A DNA stretch of 42,802 nt, taken from CAIKZJ01 sp964626015. GTDB lineage: Bacteria; Bacteroidota; Ignavibacteria; Tepidaquicellales; Tepidaquicellaceae. The first letter of the stretch is position 1; every line of letters begins with the position of its first letter. This document shows positions 7,953-16,207 of this stretch, piece after piece. Where the stretch lies: positions 1 to 42,802 of the forward strand of contig CAZVCC010000026.1 of the NCBI GenBank assembly GCA_964626015.1, in the 5' to 3' direction. The translations under genes were made by a program, and so were the position numbers. The notes under the pieces are model-generated. The model was not told the origin of the DNA and did no database searches. It saw only the letters and a list, made by a program, of their open reading frames with translations.

Positions 7953-8411
7953 CTACTGTGGCTTCCTTCCCTTGTCTTTAGAGCTTCTGCTGCCCCCGTC
8001 ATCATTATTATCATTGGGAATTAACGGTCTAAGCATTCTTTCAATATTTGTATCCGAATCAGCTAGCGAGTCAATCAGTGATCTCGCCTTATCATAGTCA
8101 TCTTTTTTAAATCCTTCTATGTATTTATTAATCTCCTGCTCTTTCTTATTCTCGCTGCTTTCAATGGTAAGGAATATAAATCCGATTGCTGCAATCAGTA
8201 CTAAAAACGAAACTAAGCTTACTACAACAACAATTTTCCCCGCAGATGTTTTTCTTCTTGCTGCTAATAAAGGATTTGAATAGTAAGGTGCAAAATATTT
8301 ATTGTAGAACTCTCTGTCCCTTTCGTAGTACTGCTTAGCAAGTTCATCAAAATACTTCCTGCTGGTTCTGTAAAACACCTCAATCTGCTCTTTTGAAGGT
8401 CCTGTGTTCAT
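7953..8411 (-). CDS. Small single-pass membrane protein, unknown function
   Basis: This is a 152-residue protein I do not recognise. Residues 1-58 are charged and tyrosine-rich (YFDELAKQYYERDREFY) and probably helical. One strong membrane segment follows at about 59-82 (KIVVVVSLVSFLVLIAAIGF). The C-terminal part has a charged stretch and ends in a low-complexity acidic/basic tail (NDNNDDGGSRSSKDKG). There is no signal peptidase site. It is the last gene of the long leftward operon, 3 bases after acpS, and its 3' end nearly touches the convergent rel gene. Confidence 0.7.
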   Translation of the reverse strand: MNTGPSKEQIEVFYRTSRKYFDELAKQYYERDREFYNKYFAPYYSNPLLAARRKTSAGKIVVVVSLVSFLVLIAAIGFIFLTIESSENKKEQEINKYIEGFKKDDYDKARSLIDSLADSDTNIERMLRPLIPNDNNDDGGSRSSKDKGRKPQ

Positions 8412-8414
8412 TCT

Positions 8415-8780
8415 TTATTCCTCCCAGATTACAACAGCACTGGCGTATTCGTCAGTGTGTGAAATACTTACATGAAATTTTTGATTTGAATATTCGTTTT
8501 GAGTTACATGATGTATGTAAGGTTTTCCTCTTTCATCATTTAAAACCTCTATATCTTTCCAATTAAATTCCTTGGATATTCCCGTGCCGAGTGCTTTTGA
8601 ATATGCTTCCTTCGAAGCAAACCTGCCAGCAAAATGCGGCTCAGGCTTCGCCTTGAAAGATTTGCAGTACTCAATTTCCTTCTCGGTAAGTATCTTTTCA
8701 TAAAATTTCTCACCAAACTTTTCAATTACAGACTTAATCCTTTTTATATCGATTATATCAATTCCTATTCCTTTTATCAT
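8415..8780 (-). CDS. acpS: Holo-[acyl-carrier-protein] synthase
   Basis: This 121-residue enzyme transfers 4'-phosphopantetheine from CoA to apo-ACP, activating fatty acid synthesis. The two family signatures are clear: GIGIDIIDIKRI at residues 4-15, with the metal-binding Asp at position 8, and FAGRFASKEAYSKALGTGI at 50-68, with Glu58. Length is normal. It overlaps the upstream HAD gene by 4 bases, so the two are probably translationally coupled. Confidence 0.93.
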   Translation of the reverse strand: MIKGIGIDIIDIKRIKSVIEKFGEKFYEKILTEKEIEYCKSFKAKPEPHFAGRFASKEAYSKALGTGISKEFNWKDIEVLNDERGKPYIHHVTQNEYSNQKFHVSISHTDEYASAVVIWEE

Positions 8781-9460
8781 ATATCATTCTCCTTCTTTAC
8801 TATATTTATCAGTTCATCTATTGAATTAATATCGTAATCCGATCCCGGGTGCATTGTGTTAAAAGTATCGCCGTACCTCGCAAATACAGTCTTCATCCCT
8901 ACTGACTTTGCCCCGACAACGTCCCTCTCAGCCCAGTCGCCAATCATAAGACATTCTTCTGCTTTCAGGTTCAATCTGCTTAACGCAAGATTAAAAGGAG
9001 CAGGCGATGGCTTCCTTTCACGCGATTCGTCATAAGTAATAATCACGTCGAACAAATGATGAAAATTAAGGTACGATAGTCTCAACCATGCTTCAGAAGA
9101 TGGTGCATCTGAAACTATTGCAAGCTTTATCCCCATCTTTATCAGTTCAATCAAAGTCGGAAACACTTTAGGATATGGTTTTAATGCAGCCTCACGCGCT
9201 GTTCTGTACGCAACTATTCCGGCAGAGATAATTTTATAATCAATCTCCCCGTATTCCGCTTTCAACAGTTCATCAAATACCTGCTGGTATTCAATGCCTT
9301 CCCTTTTGTAAATAGCGTTAATCTTATCCTTTGCCTCAGACTGAGTCATCCTTAATCCCGAATCCACCATCGCATGAACTGCCGCATCAACAGCCCGCTC
9401 TTTCATGAGCATAAAATCTACGAGAGTATTATCAAGGTCAAATATTATTGCTCTTATCAT
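8777..9460 (-). CDS. HAD-superfamily phosphatase
   Basis: This 227-residue cytosolic hydrolase carries all four HAD motifs: I, FDLDNTLVD with D8 and D10; II, IVSDAPS with S117; III, RKPSPAPF with K150; IV, MIGDWAERDVVGAK with D175 and D180. A helical cap region lies between residues 15 and 95, the subfamily I arrangement of phosphoglycolate phosphatase and YjjG-like enzymes. The substrate cannot be told from sequence. Its start codon lies 23 bases inside the 3' end of folC, and its end overlaps acpS by 4 bases, so it is embedded in the operon. Confidence 0.85.
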   Translation of the reverse strand: MIRAIIFDLDNTLVDFMLMKERAVDAAVHAMVDSGLRMTQSEAKDKINAIYKREGIEYQQVFDELLKAEYGEIDYKIISAGIVAYRTAREAALKPYPKVFPTLIELIKMGIKLAIVSDAPSSEAWLRLSYLNFHHLFDVIITYDESRERKPSPAPFNLALSRLNLKAEECLMIGDWAERDVVGAKSVGMKTVFARYGDTFNTMHPGSDYDINSIDELINIVKKENDI

Positions 9461-10733
9461 ACTTCTTAAAATGTTTTAGAAAATCACTCACCATAAAAAA
9501 TGAACCTGTAACGAGTATAAGATCATTATTGCCCACTAAACCCTTCGCATATTTGAATGCATCCTTTACGTTAGTTTTAATTATGTATTTTCTTTTTCCT
9601 GACATATATTTAACAAAGAATTCAGGATTGCATGCTCTCTTATAATCCGGTTTAGTTAATATTATAAATCCTTTCAATTTTTCCAATTCATTAATGCATC
9701 TGCCGAGTTCCTTGTCTGCCATCATTCCGAACACAATAAACAACTTTCTGTATTTTAGATTGAGTATGTTTTCTTTAAGATTGCTTAAACCCTCTGCATT
9801 ATGCGATACATCAAGCACTATCTTCGGCTTCTCCGATACAATCTGTAACCTGTATTCGTAACCCGAATTTCTGCTTATATTTTCTAACCCTTTTTCTAAT
9901 TCATTTCCCGAATAATCAATTAATTTTCTATCTTTCAGGTTTTTAAGCACCGCTAACGCTGTCCTGAAGTTGCTTATCTGGTATTTCCCTCTCAAAGGCA
10001 GATTAAAATACTTCCCGTATTCTTTCACGTAAACATCAAATCCTGATACCGATGATTGAAAGTTAATATCAATTAAAGATGAATCTATCAAAACAGAATG
10101 CTTATTCTCGCAGATTTTCTTTATTATCGCTTTTGAATAATATGAAACATTACCCGTTACACAAGGAACGTATCTTTTTATTATTCCTGCTTTCTCATTC
10201 GTGATGCTCTTAATGGTCGTCCCAAGGTATTCGGAATGGTCTATTGAGATGCCAGTTATTATTGATACTTTGGGAGTGATGATGTTTGTGGAATCGAGCC
10301 TTCCGCCCAGTCCGCATTCTACCACTGCAAAATCAACCTTGCAGTCAGCAAAATACTTAAATGCCATTGCAGTCGTCGCTTCAAAGAAACTCGGTTTTAT
10401 CTTTTCAATTAACCTGTAGTGCTTCTCCGTAAATTTTACGACATAGGATTTCGGTATAACTTTTCCGTTAACCCTTATTCTTTCTCTGAAATCCAAAATA
10501 TGCGGGGATGTATAAAGTCCCGTTTTATACTTACTCTCTGTTAATACTGATGATATAATTGATGCTATAGCACCCTTGCCGTTCGTGCCGGCTATATGAA
10601 TTGATTTAAACTTTTTATGAGGATTACCGCATGCTCCGGAAAGTTTTCTTATGTTATTCAGGTCGTATTTAATACCGACTCGCTCAAGCGAATATAAATA
10701 GTTTATACATTCCGAATAACTTCTGAATTTCAT
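9438..10733 (-). CDS. folC: Bifunctional folylpolyglutamate/dihydrofolate synthase
   Basis: This 431-residue Mur-ligase-family enzyme joins glutamate to dihydropteroate or folates using ATP. The ATP-binding loop is AGTNGKGAIASII (residues 48-60), followed by LYTSPHILDFRERI. VECGLGGRLDSTNII and the C-terminal ligase motif VLDVSHNAEG are also present. Length fits FolC (about 420-440). It lies in the leftward operon between gmhA (15-base gap) and the HAD gene (23-base overlap). Whether it has both activities cannot be decided from sequence. Confidence 0.92.
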   Translation of the reverse strand: MKFRSYSECINYLYSLERVGIKYDLNNIRKLSGACGNPHKKFKSIHIAGTNGKGAIASIISSVLTESKYKTGLYTSPHILDFRERIRVNGKVIPKSYVVKFTEKHYRLIEKIKPSFFEATTAMAFKYFADCKVDFAVVECGLGGRLDSTNIITPKVSIITGISIDHSEYLGTTIKSITNEKAGIIKRYVPCVTGNVSYYSKAIIKKICENKHSVLIDSSLIDINFQSSVSGFDVYVKEYGKYFNLPLRGKYQISNFRTALAVLKNLKDRKLIDYSGNELEKGLENISRNSGYEYRLQIVSEKPKIVLDVSHNAEGLSNLKENILNLKYRKLFIVFGMMADKELGRCINELEKLKGFIILTKPDYKRACNPEFFVKYMSGKRKYIIKTNVKDAFKYAKGLVGNNDLILVTGSFFMVSDFLKHFKKYDKSNNI

Positions 10734-10748
10734 TCCGATTGAATAATA

Positions 10749-11333
10749 CTATCCGTACAGCTCTCTTTCAGTTATCTCGCAGAGTATATGACCTATAGTG
10801 ATGTGCGATTCCTGGATTCTTTGAACATTATTCGAAGGAACTATTACAGGCAAATCACATTCATCCTTTAGTTTTCCTCCGCCGCTTCCAAGTAGGCAAA
10901 TAGTCTTTATCCCCATCGATTTCGAAATCTGTACAGCTTTAATAATGTTCTTTGAATTACCGCTCGTTGAAATCCCTATAAGCACATCGCCTTCTTTTCC
11001 TATACCTTCAATATTTCTTGCGAATATATTCTCAAATCCTATGTCATTACCGCCCGCTGTTAAGTTCGAAGAATCAGTTGAAAGTGCAATAGCGGGTATT
11101 GCTTTACGGTTTATGTCATGCGATAGTCTTATCATAAACTCGGTCGCAAGATGCTGTGAATCAGCAGCGCTTCCGCCGTTGCCGCATAGCATCATTTTGC
11201 TGCCGTTCTTAATCGTTTCCAATATTATTTCAGATGCTTTCATTATGTCATCGTAACAGCTCTCCAAAACCTTAAGTTTTATATCCGAGCTTTCTTTTAA
11301 TGAGTCCGCTATAAACTTTTTTCTATCAAACAT
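10749..11333 (-). CDS. gmhA: SIS-domain phosphoheptose isomerase
   Basis: This 194-residue protein has one SIS domain. CGNGGSAADSQHLATEF (residues 50-66) includes the likely zinc ligands H61 and E65; STSGNSKNI (122-130) is the sugar-phosphate loop; QESHITIGH (174-182) provides Q174 and H182. This pattern is that of GmhA, which converts sedoheptulose 7-phosphate to D-glycero-D-manno-heptose 7-phosphate for LPS core. The related DiaA cannot be fully excluded. Placement 1 base after waaA (Kdo transferase), and the GT9 heptosyltransferase-like genes elsewhere in the window, support an LPS role. Confidence 0.87.
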   Translation of the reverse strand: MFDRKKFIADSLKESSDIKLKVLESCYDDIMKASEIILETIKNGSKMMLCGNGGSAADSQHLATEFMIRLSHDINRKAIPAIALSTDSSNLTAGGNDIGFENIFARNIEGIGKEGDVLIGISTSGNSKNIIKAVQISKSMGIKTICLLGSGGGKLKDECDLPVIVPSNNVQRIQESHITIGHILCEITERELYG

Positions 11334-11334
11334 A

Positions 11335-12612
11335 TTAGTTGATTAAATTTTCAATTATCTTTCTGGTTGTCCCGAGCGTATCACTGAACACAAGCTTGCA
11401 AGAATCACTTACCTTTTTGTAATATCCCTTGTCCGTTAAGAGTCTGCGCATATCCCTGTAAAATCTGTCCCTTGTACTTACGAGAATACCGCAGCCTTTT
11501 TCAACGAGTATTTCGTCTTCATCTGAATTCTTCACTTCATTCGCAAAAAAGACAGGTATGTTGAATATTGCCGGCTCGAGCACATTATGCAATCCTGTCC
11601 TGAATCCGCCGCCTACATAGGCGATATACGCCGCCGAATAAAGGCTCATAAGCTTTCCAACGCTGTCAACTATAACAAGATTTTCACCTGAATAATTTTC
11701 TATCCGCGATAATCTTATTGATTTCAGGTTCTCGTAATTACTTTTTAGGTTGTTCTCAATCGCAAGTATCTTTGTTTCTTTCGGTTCATGGGGTACGAGC
11801 ACAGTCAACAGACCCTCCCCGTATTCCGGAAGTTTATTAATAACAGGAAGGATAATTTCTTCGTCATCTTTCCATGAGCTTCCTATAACAAATACTTTCT
11901 TATCTTTGATTACCGATGTATCTATTACATTTTCAATCTTAATATTCTTCGATGCTTCAAAAACTCTCTCAAACTTTGAATCCCCCGCTTTTATCACTTT
12001 TGTATCGTAACCCCTCATCATCCTAAGATAATTTTGATAATCGGATTCGTCTATCACGAACATTTTATCAACCATTCCGTACATTGTTTTCTTTATGGAC
12101 TTAACAAATTGAAGTTTCCAGAACTTGTCTTTTTCATCATACCTTGCATTCGCAATAACGACTTTAATATTATTCATCTTTGCACAATAGAGAAAATTAA
12201 ACCATAGGTCATACCGCATAAGTATTATCAACTCGGGATTAATTAAATTAATAAATCTTTTAATGCTAAAATATGAATCAAATGGAATGTAAGTTTTCTT
12301 TACATCGGGCAGTAAGTTCATTGAGTTTTTGTACCCTGAAGGCGAGAAGAAGGTTGCAATTATTTCGTAACCCTTTTTCTGAAGCTCTTCAATGATAGGA
12401 ATTGCCTGCTGGAACTCGCCGAGCGAGGATGAGTGGAATATAATTCTTTTAACTGAAGGGTCTAACTTCCAGTTTTCTATTTCGCGGAAAATGTATTTCC
12501 TGCCTTTGAAACCTTCTCGTATCTTTGGGTTGAACAACGACAGAAACCTGAATCCTGTCCAAATCAAAGGCAGAAATACAATATTGTAAACGATAAACCA
12601 GAATGCGGTCAT
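11335..12612 (-). CDS. waaA: 3-deoxy-D-manno-octulosonic acid (Kdo) transferase
   Basis: This 425-residue GT30 enzyme adds Kdo to lipid A at the inner membrane. The N-terminus has a hydrophobic anchor (FWFIVYNIVFLPLIWTGF, residues 4-21). HSSSLGEFQQAIPII follows, with the family's catalytic Glu at position 66. The nucleotide-sugar half has VIGSSWKDDEE, VLVPHEPKE and GGGFRTGLHNVLEPAIFNIP. Length is normal. It lies 14 bases after frr and 1 base before gmhA, so an envelope gene pair is inserted behind the translation genes. Confidence 0.92.
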   Translation of the reverse strand: MTAFWFIVYNIVFLPLIWTGFRFLSLFNPKIREGFKGRKYIFREIENWKLDPSVKRIIFHSSSLGEFQQAIPIIEELQKKGYEIIATFFSPSGYKNSMNLLPDVKKTYIPFDSYFSIKRFINLINPELIILMRYDLWFNFLYCAKMNNIKVVIANARYDEKDKFWKLQFVKSIKKTMYGMVDKMFVIDESDYQNYLRMMRGYDTKVIKAGDSKFERVFEASKNIKIENVIDTSVIKDKKVFVIGSSWKDDEEIILPVINKLPEYGEGLLTVLVPHEPKETKILAIENNLKSNYENLKSIRLSRIENYSGENLVIVDSVGKLMSLYSAAYIAYVGGGFRTGLHNVLEPAIFNIPVFFANEVKNSDEDEILVEKGCGILVSTRDRFYRDMRRLLTDKGYYKKVSDSCKLVFSDTLGTTRKIIENLIN

Positions 12613-12626
12613 ATCTTCGGAAGATA

Positions 12627-13184
12627 TTAGACTTCCATTATTTCTTTTTCTTTCTTCTGTACTAAAGCGTCAATTTCTTTTATGGAACTATCCGTCAGCT
12701 TCTGAACTTCTGTTTCTCCGTGTTTACGGTCATCCTCGGATATATGTTCCTCTTTTTCTGTTTTCTTTAGCTTTTCAATTTCATCTCTTCTTATGTTTCT
12801 GATAGAAACCTTTGCTTCTTCCGCGAGTTTCTTCACATGTTTCACGAGTTCTTTTCTTCTTTCTTCGTTTAACGGAGGTATAGGTATCCTTATAATGGTA
12901 CCGTCGCTCGAGGGGTTCAAGCCGAGATTTGCGTTCAGGATTGCCTTCTCAATAATTGGAATAACAGTCTTGTCCCAAGGCTGAATGTTAATAGTATGAA
13001 AATCGGGAGTGCTGAGATTACCTACCTGATTTAAAGGTGTCGGTGTTCCGTAATAATCAACCTTCACACCTTCAAGTAGCCCGACTGATGCCTTCCCTGT
13101 TCTAACCTTTACAAATTCAGATGTCAAATGCTCGACAGCTTTTGACATTCTTTCTTTAGTAACTTTTAAAATATCTTTAATCAT
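12627..13184 (-). CDS. frr: Ribosome recycling factor
   Basis: This 185-residue factor, with EF-G, splits post-termination ribosomes. Typical stretches are EFVKVRTGKASVGLLEGVKV (23-42), the GTPTPLNQVGNLSTPD hinge region, and LNEERRKELVKHVKKLAEEAK in the long three-helix bundle. The length equals that of the E. coli protein. It lies 13 bases after pyrH, the usual pyrH-frr pair. Confidence 0.96.
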   Translation of the reverse strand: MIKDILKVTKERMSKAVEHLTSEFVKVRTGKASVGLLEGVKVDYYGTPTPLNQVGNLSTPDFHTINIQPWDKTVIPIIEKAILNANLGLNPSSDGTIIRIPIPPLNEERRKELVKHVKKLAEEAKVSIRNIRRDEIEKLKKTEKEEHISEDDRKHGETEVQKLTDSSIKEIDALVQKKEKEIMEV

Positions 13185-13197
13185 AAAATATATTAAA

Positions 13198-13908
13198 TTA
13201 TGAAATTAATGTTCCGATTTTCTTTCCGGAAAGTAATGCTTTTAGGTTTCCCTTCTTGTTCATGTTGAAAACAAGAATCGGAAGCTTGTTCTCTCTGCAA
13301 AGAGTAATCGCAGTAAGGTCCATCACCCTAAGGTCTTTATCCAGAACTTCACTGTATTTTAATTTCCTGAACATCTTTGCATTTTTGTTCTTTTCGGGGT
13401 CAGAATCATAAACACCGTCAACTCTCGTTCCTTTAATTATAACGTCAGCCTTCATCTCAATAGCTCTGAGTGCCGCAGCAGTATCGGTCGTAAAATAAGG
13501 TTCGCCCGTACCGGCTGCAAAGATTACGACTCTTTCCTTCTCGATGTGCCTGATTGCCCTCCTTATTATTAACGGCTCTGCAATCTCATCCATTTTAATC
13601 GCTGATTGCACACGTGTATAAATATCTCTTTTTTCGAGAGCATTCTGTAGTGCGAGAGAATTTATCAGTGTCGCAAGCATTCCCATCATGTCACCTGTTA
13701 CTCTGTCAACCCCCTGCTGTGAAGCTGAAAGTCCCCTGTAAATATTACCGCCGCCGATTACAATCCCGAGTCCTATCTTCATTTTTTGGACATCGGCTAC
13801 TTCATTCGCTATGTGATCGACTACCTTTGAATCAATTCCAAAACTTTCGGAGCCCATTAGAGACTCCCCCGAAAGTTTCAGCAAAATCCTTTTATACTTT
13901 ACCGGCAT
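13198..13908 (-). CDS. pyrH: UMP kinase
   Basis: This 236-residue bacterial-type hexameric UMP kinase makes UDP from UMP. Visible motifs are KLSGESLMG (11-19), GIVIGGGNIYRG, DRVTGDMMGMLATLINSLAL, AGTGEPYFTTDTAAALRA and IKGTRVDGVYDSDP. Length fits the family. Gaps are 19 bases after tsf and 13 bases before frr. It connects with the upp salvage product UMP. Confidence 0.96.
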   Translation of the reverse strand: MPVKYKRILLKLSGESLMGSESFGIDSKVVDHIANEVADVQKMKIGLGIVIGGGNIYRGLSASQQGVDRVTGDMMGMLATLINSLALQNALEKRDIYTRVQSAIKMDEIAEPLIIRRAIRHIEKERVVIFAAGTGEPYFTTDTAAALRAIEMKADVIIKGTRVDGVYDSDPEKNKNAKMFRKLKYSEVLDKDLRVMDLTAITLCRENKLPILVFNMNKKGNLKALLSGKKIGTLIS

Positions 13909-13927
13909 AATGAATTTATTTTATGGT

Positions 13928-14779
13928 TTATCCTAACTGGAATCTTGCCATTTCTGTCACGTCAAGCGGCTCGCCCGTCGCTTTAGTGTAATCCTTCAAA
14001 AGGTCGCCCACCGACTTGCTTGAATCCTGAATGAATTCCTGTTCAAGCAGACAGTTTTCCTGAAAGAATTTCTCGAGCCTGTTCATCGTAATCTTCTCTA
14101 TAATGTTTTCAGGTTTCTTCTCGTTTCTTGCCTGCTGCTGGTAAATTTCGAGTTCTTTCTCAATAATTTCAGCGGAGACTTCGTCCCTTCTTACGTTAAT
14201 AGGCGTCATTGCAACAATCTGCATTGCCATTTTATGGCCTATTTCGTTGGCTTCTTCTGAATATTTTCCTTTCATTCCTATGATTGCGCCTACTTTGCTT
14301 CCGAAGTGAATATAAGTAGAAACAAATCCGCCTTCAACAGAGATACACCTGACTCTTCTAAGTTCAATCTTCTCTCCGACGCTTCCCATCATGCTGTCAA
14401 TCGTTTCTTGTACCGTAAGTCCGTTATCGCCTTTAACTGAAAGCAGATGAGCTGCGTCGTTGCTGCTGCTCGCCAATGCCGTGTTAGCAATACCCTGTGC
14501 GAAATTCTGGAAACCTTCTCCTTTGGAAACAAAGTCAGTCTCGCAGTTAACTTCAATGATAACGCCTTTTGACTTATCATCGCTGATTTGCGATTTTACT
14601 GCACCTTCTTTCGCAATCTTGTCGGCTCTCTTTGTTGCCATTGCGGCACCTTTTTTCCTGAGGTACTCAATTGCTTTTGGGATATCACCGTTTGTTTCTT
14701 CAAGAGCTTTCTTGCAATCTGCCATTCCTGCTCCTGATTTTTCTCTTAAATCCTTTATTAATTCAATTGTTACTGCCAT
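13928..14779 (-). CDS. tsf: Elongation factor Ts
   Basis: This 283-residue factor exchanges GDP on EF-Tu. The N-terminal UBA-like module contains LREKSGAGMADCKKALEET (11-29). The EF-Tu contact motif VNCETDFVSKGEGF follows at about 77-90, and the core and C-terminal module are present (VRCISVEGGFVSTYIH; LLEQEFIQDSSKSVGDLL). Length fits the family. It lies 57 bases after rpsB, the standard rpsB-tsf pair. Confidence 0.96.
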   Translation of the reverse strand: MAVTIELIKDLREKSGAGMADCKKALEETNGDIPKAIEYLRKKGAAMATKRADKIAKEGAVKSQISDDKSKGVIIEVNCETDFVSKGEGFQNFAQGIANTALASSSNDAAHLLSVKGDNGLTVQETIDSMMGSVGEKIELRRVRCISVEGGFVSTYIHFGSKVGAIIGMKGKYSEEANEIGHKMAMQIVAMTPINVRRDEVSAEIIEKELEIYQQQARNEKKPENIIEKITMNRLEKFFQENCLLEQEFIQDSSKSVGDLLKDYTKATGEPLDVTEMARFQLG

Positions 14780-14836
14780 ATAATTTTAATCCTTCTTTTT
14801 GTCTTTTTCTAATTCCTTTTTCTTGTTCTTTTGCAA

Positions 14837-15577
14837 TTATGCTTTTTCCTGTTTTTCTTTCATCTCTTCAGACTCGTCTTCTTTTCTCGTCTTTGCTACC
14901 TGAACACCTTCGATAACGGCCTCGGCAAACGCTCTTGTGATAATCTCGATTGATTTTACTGCGTCATCATTCGCCGGAATCGGATAGTCGATTAATTCCG
15001 GGTCGCAGTTCGTGTCAACGATTGCATAAATAGGGATGTTGAGCTTTCTTGCTTCATCGATTGCAATGTGCTCTTTCTTAATATCGACGAGAAAAAGTGC
15101 ACCGGGAAGTTTTGTCATTCCCGAAATACCGTTTAGCACTTTTTCAAGCTTTTCCTTATCGCGCATCATAATTAATCTTTCCTTCTTAACGAACTTATCC
15201 AGCGTTCCGTCGTTTTCCATCTTCTGAAGTGTAGTAAGTTTCTTTATGCTCTTTCTGACGGTGTTAAAGTTTGTAAGCATACCACCGAGCCATCTTTCGG
15301 ATACGTAGAATGATTCGCATCTTTCAGCCTGCTCTTTGATTATTGCTTTAGCTTGTTTCTTAGTACCGACAAAAAGTACTTTTTTCCCTTCTGCGGAAAT
15401 CTTTGAAACTGCGTTGCAGGCATCATCAATAAGGTCAACGGTTTTCTTCAAATCAATAATATGAATACCGTTTCTTTCCATGAAGATGTATTTTCTCATC
15501 TTAGGATTCCATCTTCTTGTAAGGTGTCCGAAATGCGACCCTGCTAATAACAAATCTTCGATTTGTACTCTTGACAT
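14837..15577 (-). CDS. rpsB: 30S ribosomal protein S2
   Basis: This 246-residue protein contains GSHFGHLTRRWNPKMRKYIF (13-32), KKVLFVGTKKQAKAII, ERWLGGMLTNFNTVRKSI and YAIVDTNCDPELIDYPIPAND, all typical of bacterial S2. The C-terminal tail is charged (RKEDESEEMKEKQEKA). AGGAG (15587-15591 on this strand) is the ribosome binding site. A folded leader can be drawn directly upstream at 15598-15674; autoregulation by S2 is known in E. coli and is an inference here. Confidence 0.96.
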   Translation of the reverse strand: MSRVQIEDLLLAGSHFGHLTRRWNPKMRKYIFMERNGIHIIDLKKTVDLIDDACNAVSKISAEGKKVLFVGTKKQAKAIIKEQAERCESFYVSERWLGGMLTNFNTVRKSIKKLTTLQKMENDGTLDKFVKKERLIMMRDKEKLEKVLNGISGMTKLPGALFLVDIKKEHIAIDEARKLNIPIYAIVDTNCDPELIDYPIPANDDAVKSIEIITRAFAEAVIEGVQVAKTRKEDESEEMKEKQEKA

Positions 15578-15597
15578 GTGTAATTTCTCCTATTAAT

Positions 15598-15674
15598 AAA
15601 GCCACGGACATTTTGCGATAAGCTTTCGCTTATGTAAGAAATGTATCATCCCGAAGGATGAAAAAGTTGGCTTT
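15598..15674 (-). promoter_or_regulatory. Candidate structured mRNA leader of rpsB (three-way junction)
   Basis: On the transcribed strand, an outer 7-bp stem (15668-15674 with 15598-15604) encloses two arms. Arm 1 is a 6-bp stem closed by a UUCG tetraloop, UCAUCC-UUCG-GGAUGA (15646-15661). Arm 2 is a 6-bp stem ACAUUU/AAAUGU (15639-15644 with 15608-15613), then an internal loop, then AUAAGC-GAAA-GCUUAU (15618-15633) with a GNRA loop. The structure ends about 7 bases before the Shine-Dalgarno sequence. Two classic stable tetraloops and a closing stem just before a ribosomal-protein gene suggest an autoregulatory leader. It was folded by eye only. Confidence 0.6.
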
Positions 15675-15710
15675 TGTTAATCTTCTATTCTCATCATTTT
15701 TCTTGACACA

Positions 15711-15725
15711 TTCCATTTAATGGAA
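15711..15725. promoter_or_regulatory. Perfect 15-bp palindrome between rpsI and the rpsB leader
   Basis: TTCCATT-T-AATGGAA is a perfect inverted repeat. It could be an operator or the base of a weak terminator hairpin for rpsI, but no U-run follows on either strand. Confidence 0.3.
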
Positions 15726-15787
15726 CACGGGTGTTTTGAAATCAGAGAATATGTATTTTTAATTGGTTTATAAAAAATTCTAAAATC

Positions 15788-16183
15788 TTATCTCTTCGAG
15801 AACTGGAATCTCTTTCTTGCTTTTGGTCTTCCATATTTCTTTCTTTCTACCATTCTCGGGTCTCTTGTCATAAAACCGCCTTTTCTCAGGGTCGGTTTTA
15901 ATTCTTCATTAATCTCTACTAAAGAACGAGCAATACCGAGCTTAATCGCATCAATCTGACCTCTGAACCCGCCTCCGTTAACGTTAACTTTTGCGTCGTA
16001 TGTACCTTCGGTTCCTGTGACAGTAAAAGGCTGCATAATATCCTTTAAGTGACCTTCACTCTTTAGGAATACAATTGCATCCTTGCCGTTTATAGTAACT
16101 TTTCCTGTGCCCGATGCAAGATGAACTCTTGCAACTGCAGTCTTTCTTCTTCCTACTTTAATTGGTGTACTTGTAGCCATCAA
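15788..16183 (-). CDS. rpsI: 30S ribosomal protein S9
   Basis: This 131-residue protein starts MMATSTPIKVGRRKTAVARV. It has NGGGFRGQIDAIKLGIARSL, DPRMVERKKYGRPKARKRFQ and the conserved terminal FSKR that reaches the P-site tRNA. Length is normal. It follows rplM after 24 bases, the universal rplM-rpsI pair. Met1 or Met2 may be the start. Confidence 0.96.
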   Translation of the reverse strand: MMATSTPIKVGRRKTAVARVHLASGTGKVTINGKDAIVFLKSEGHLKDIMQPFTVTGTEGTYDAKVNVNGGGFRGQIDAIKLGIARSLVEINEELKPTLRKGGFMTRDPRMVERKKYGRPKARKRFQFSKR

Positions 16184-16207
16184 ATAATTAAATTTTCAAA
16201 TTCAGGT

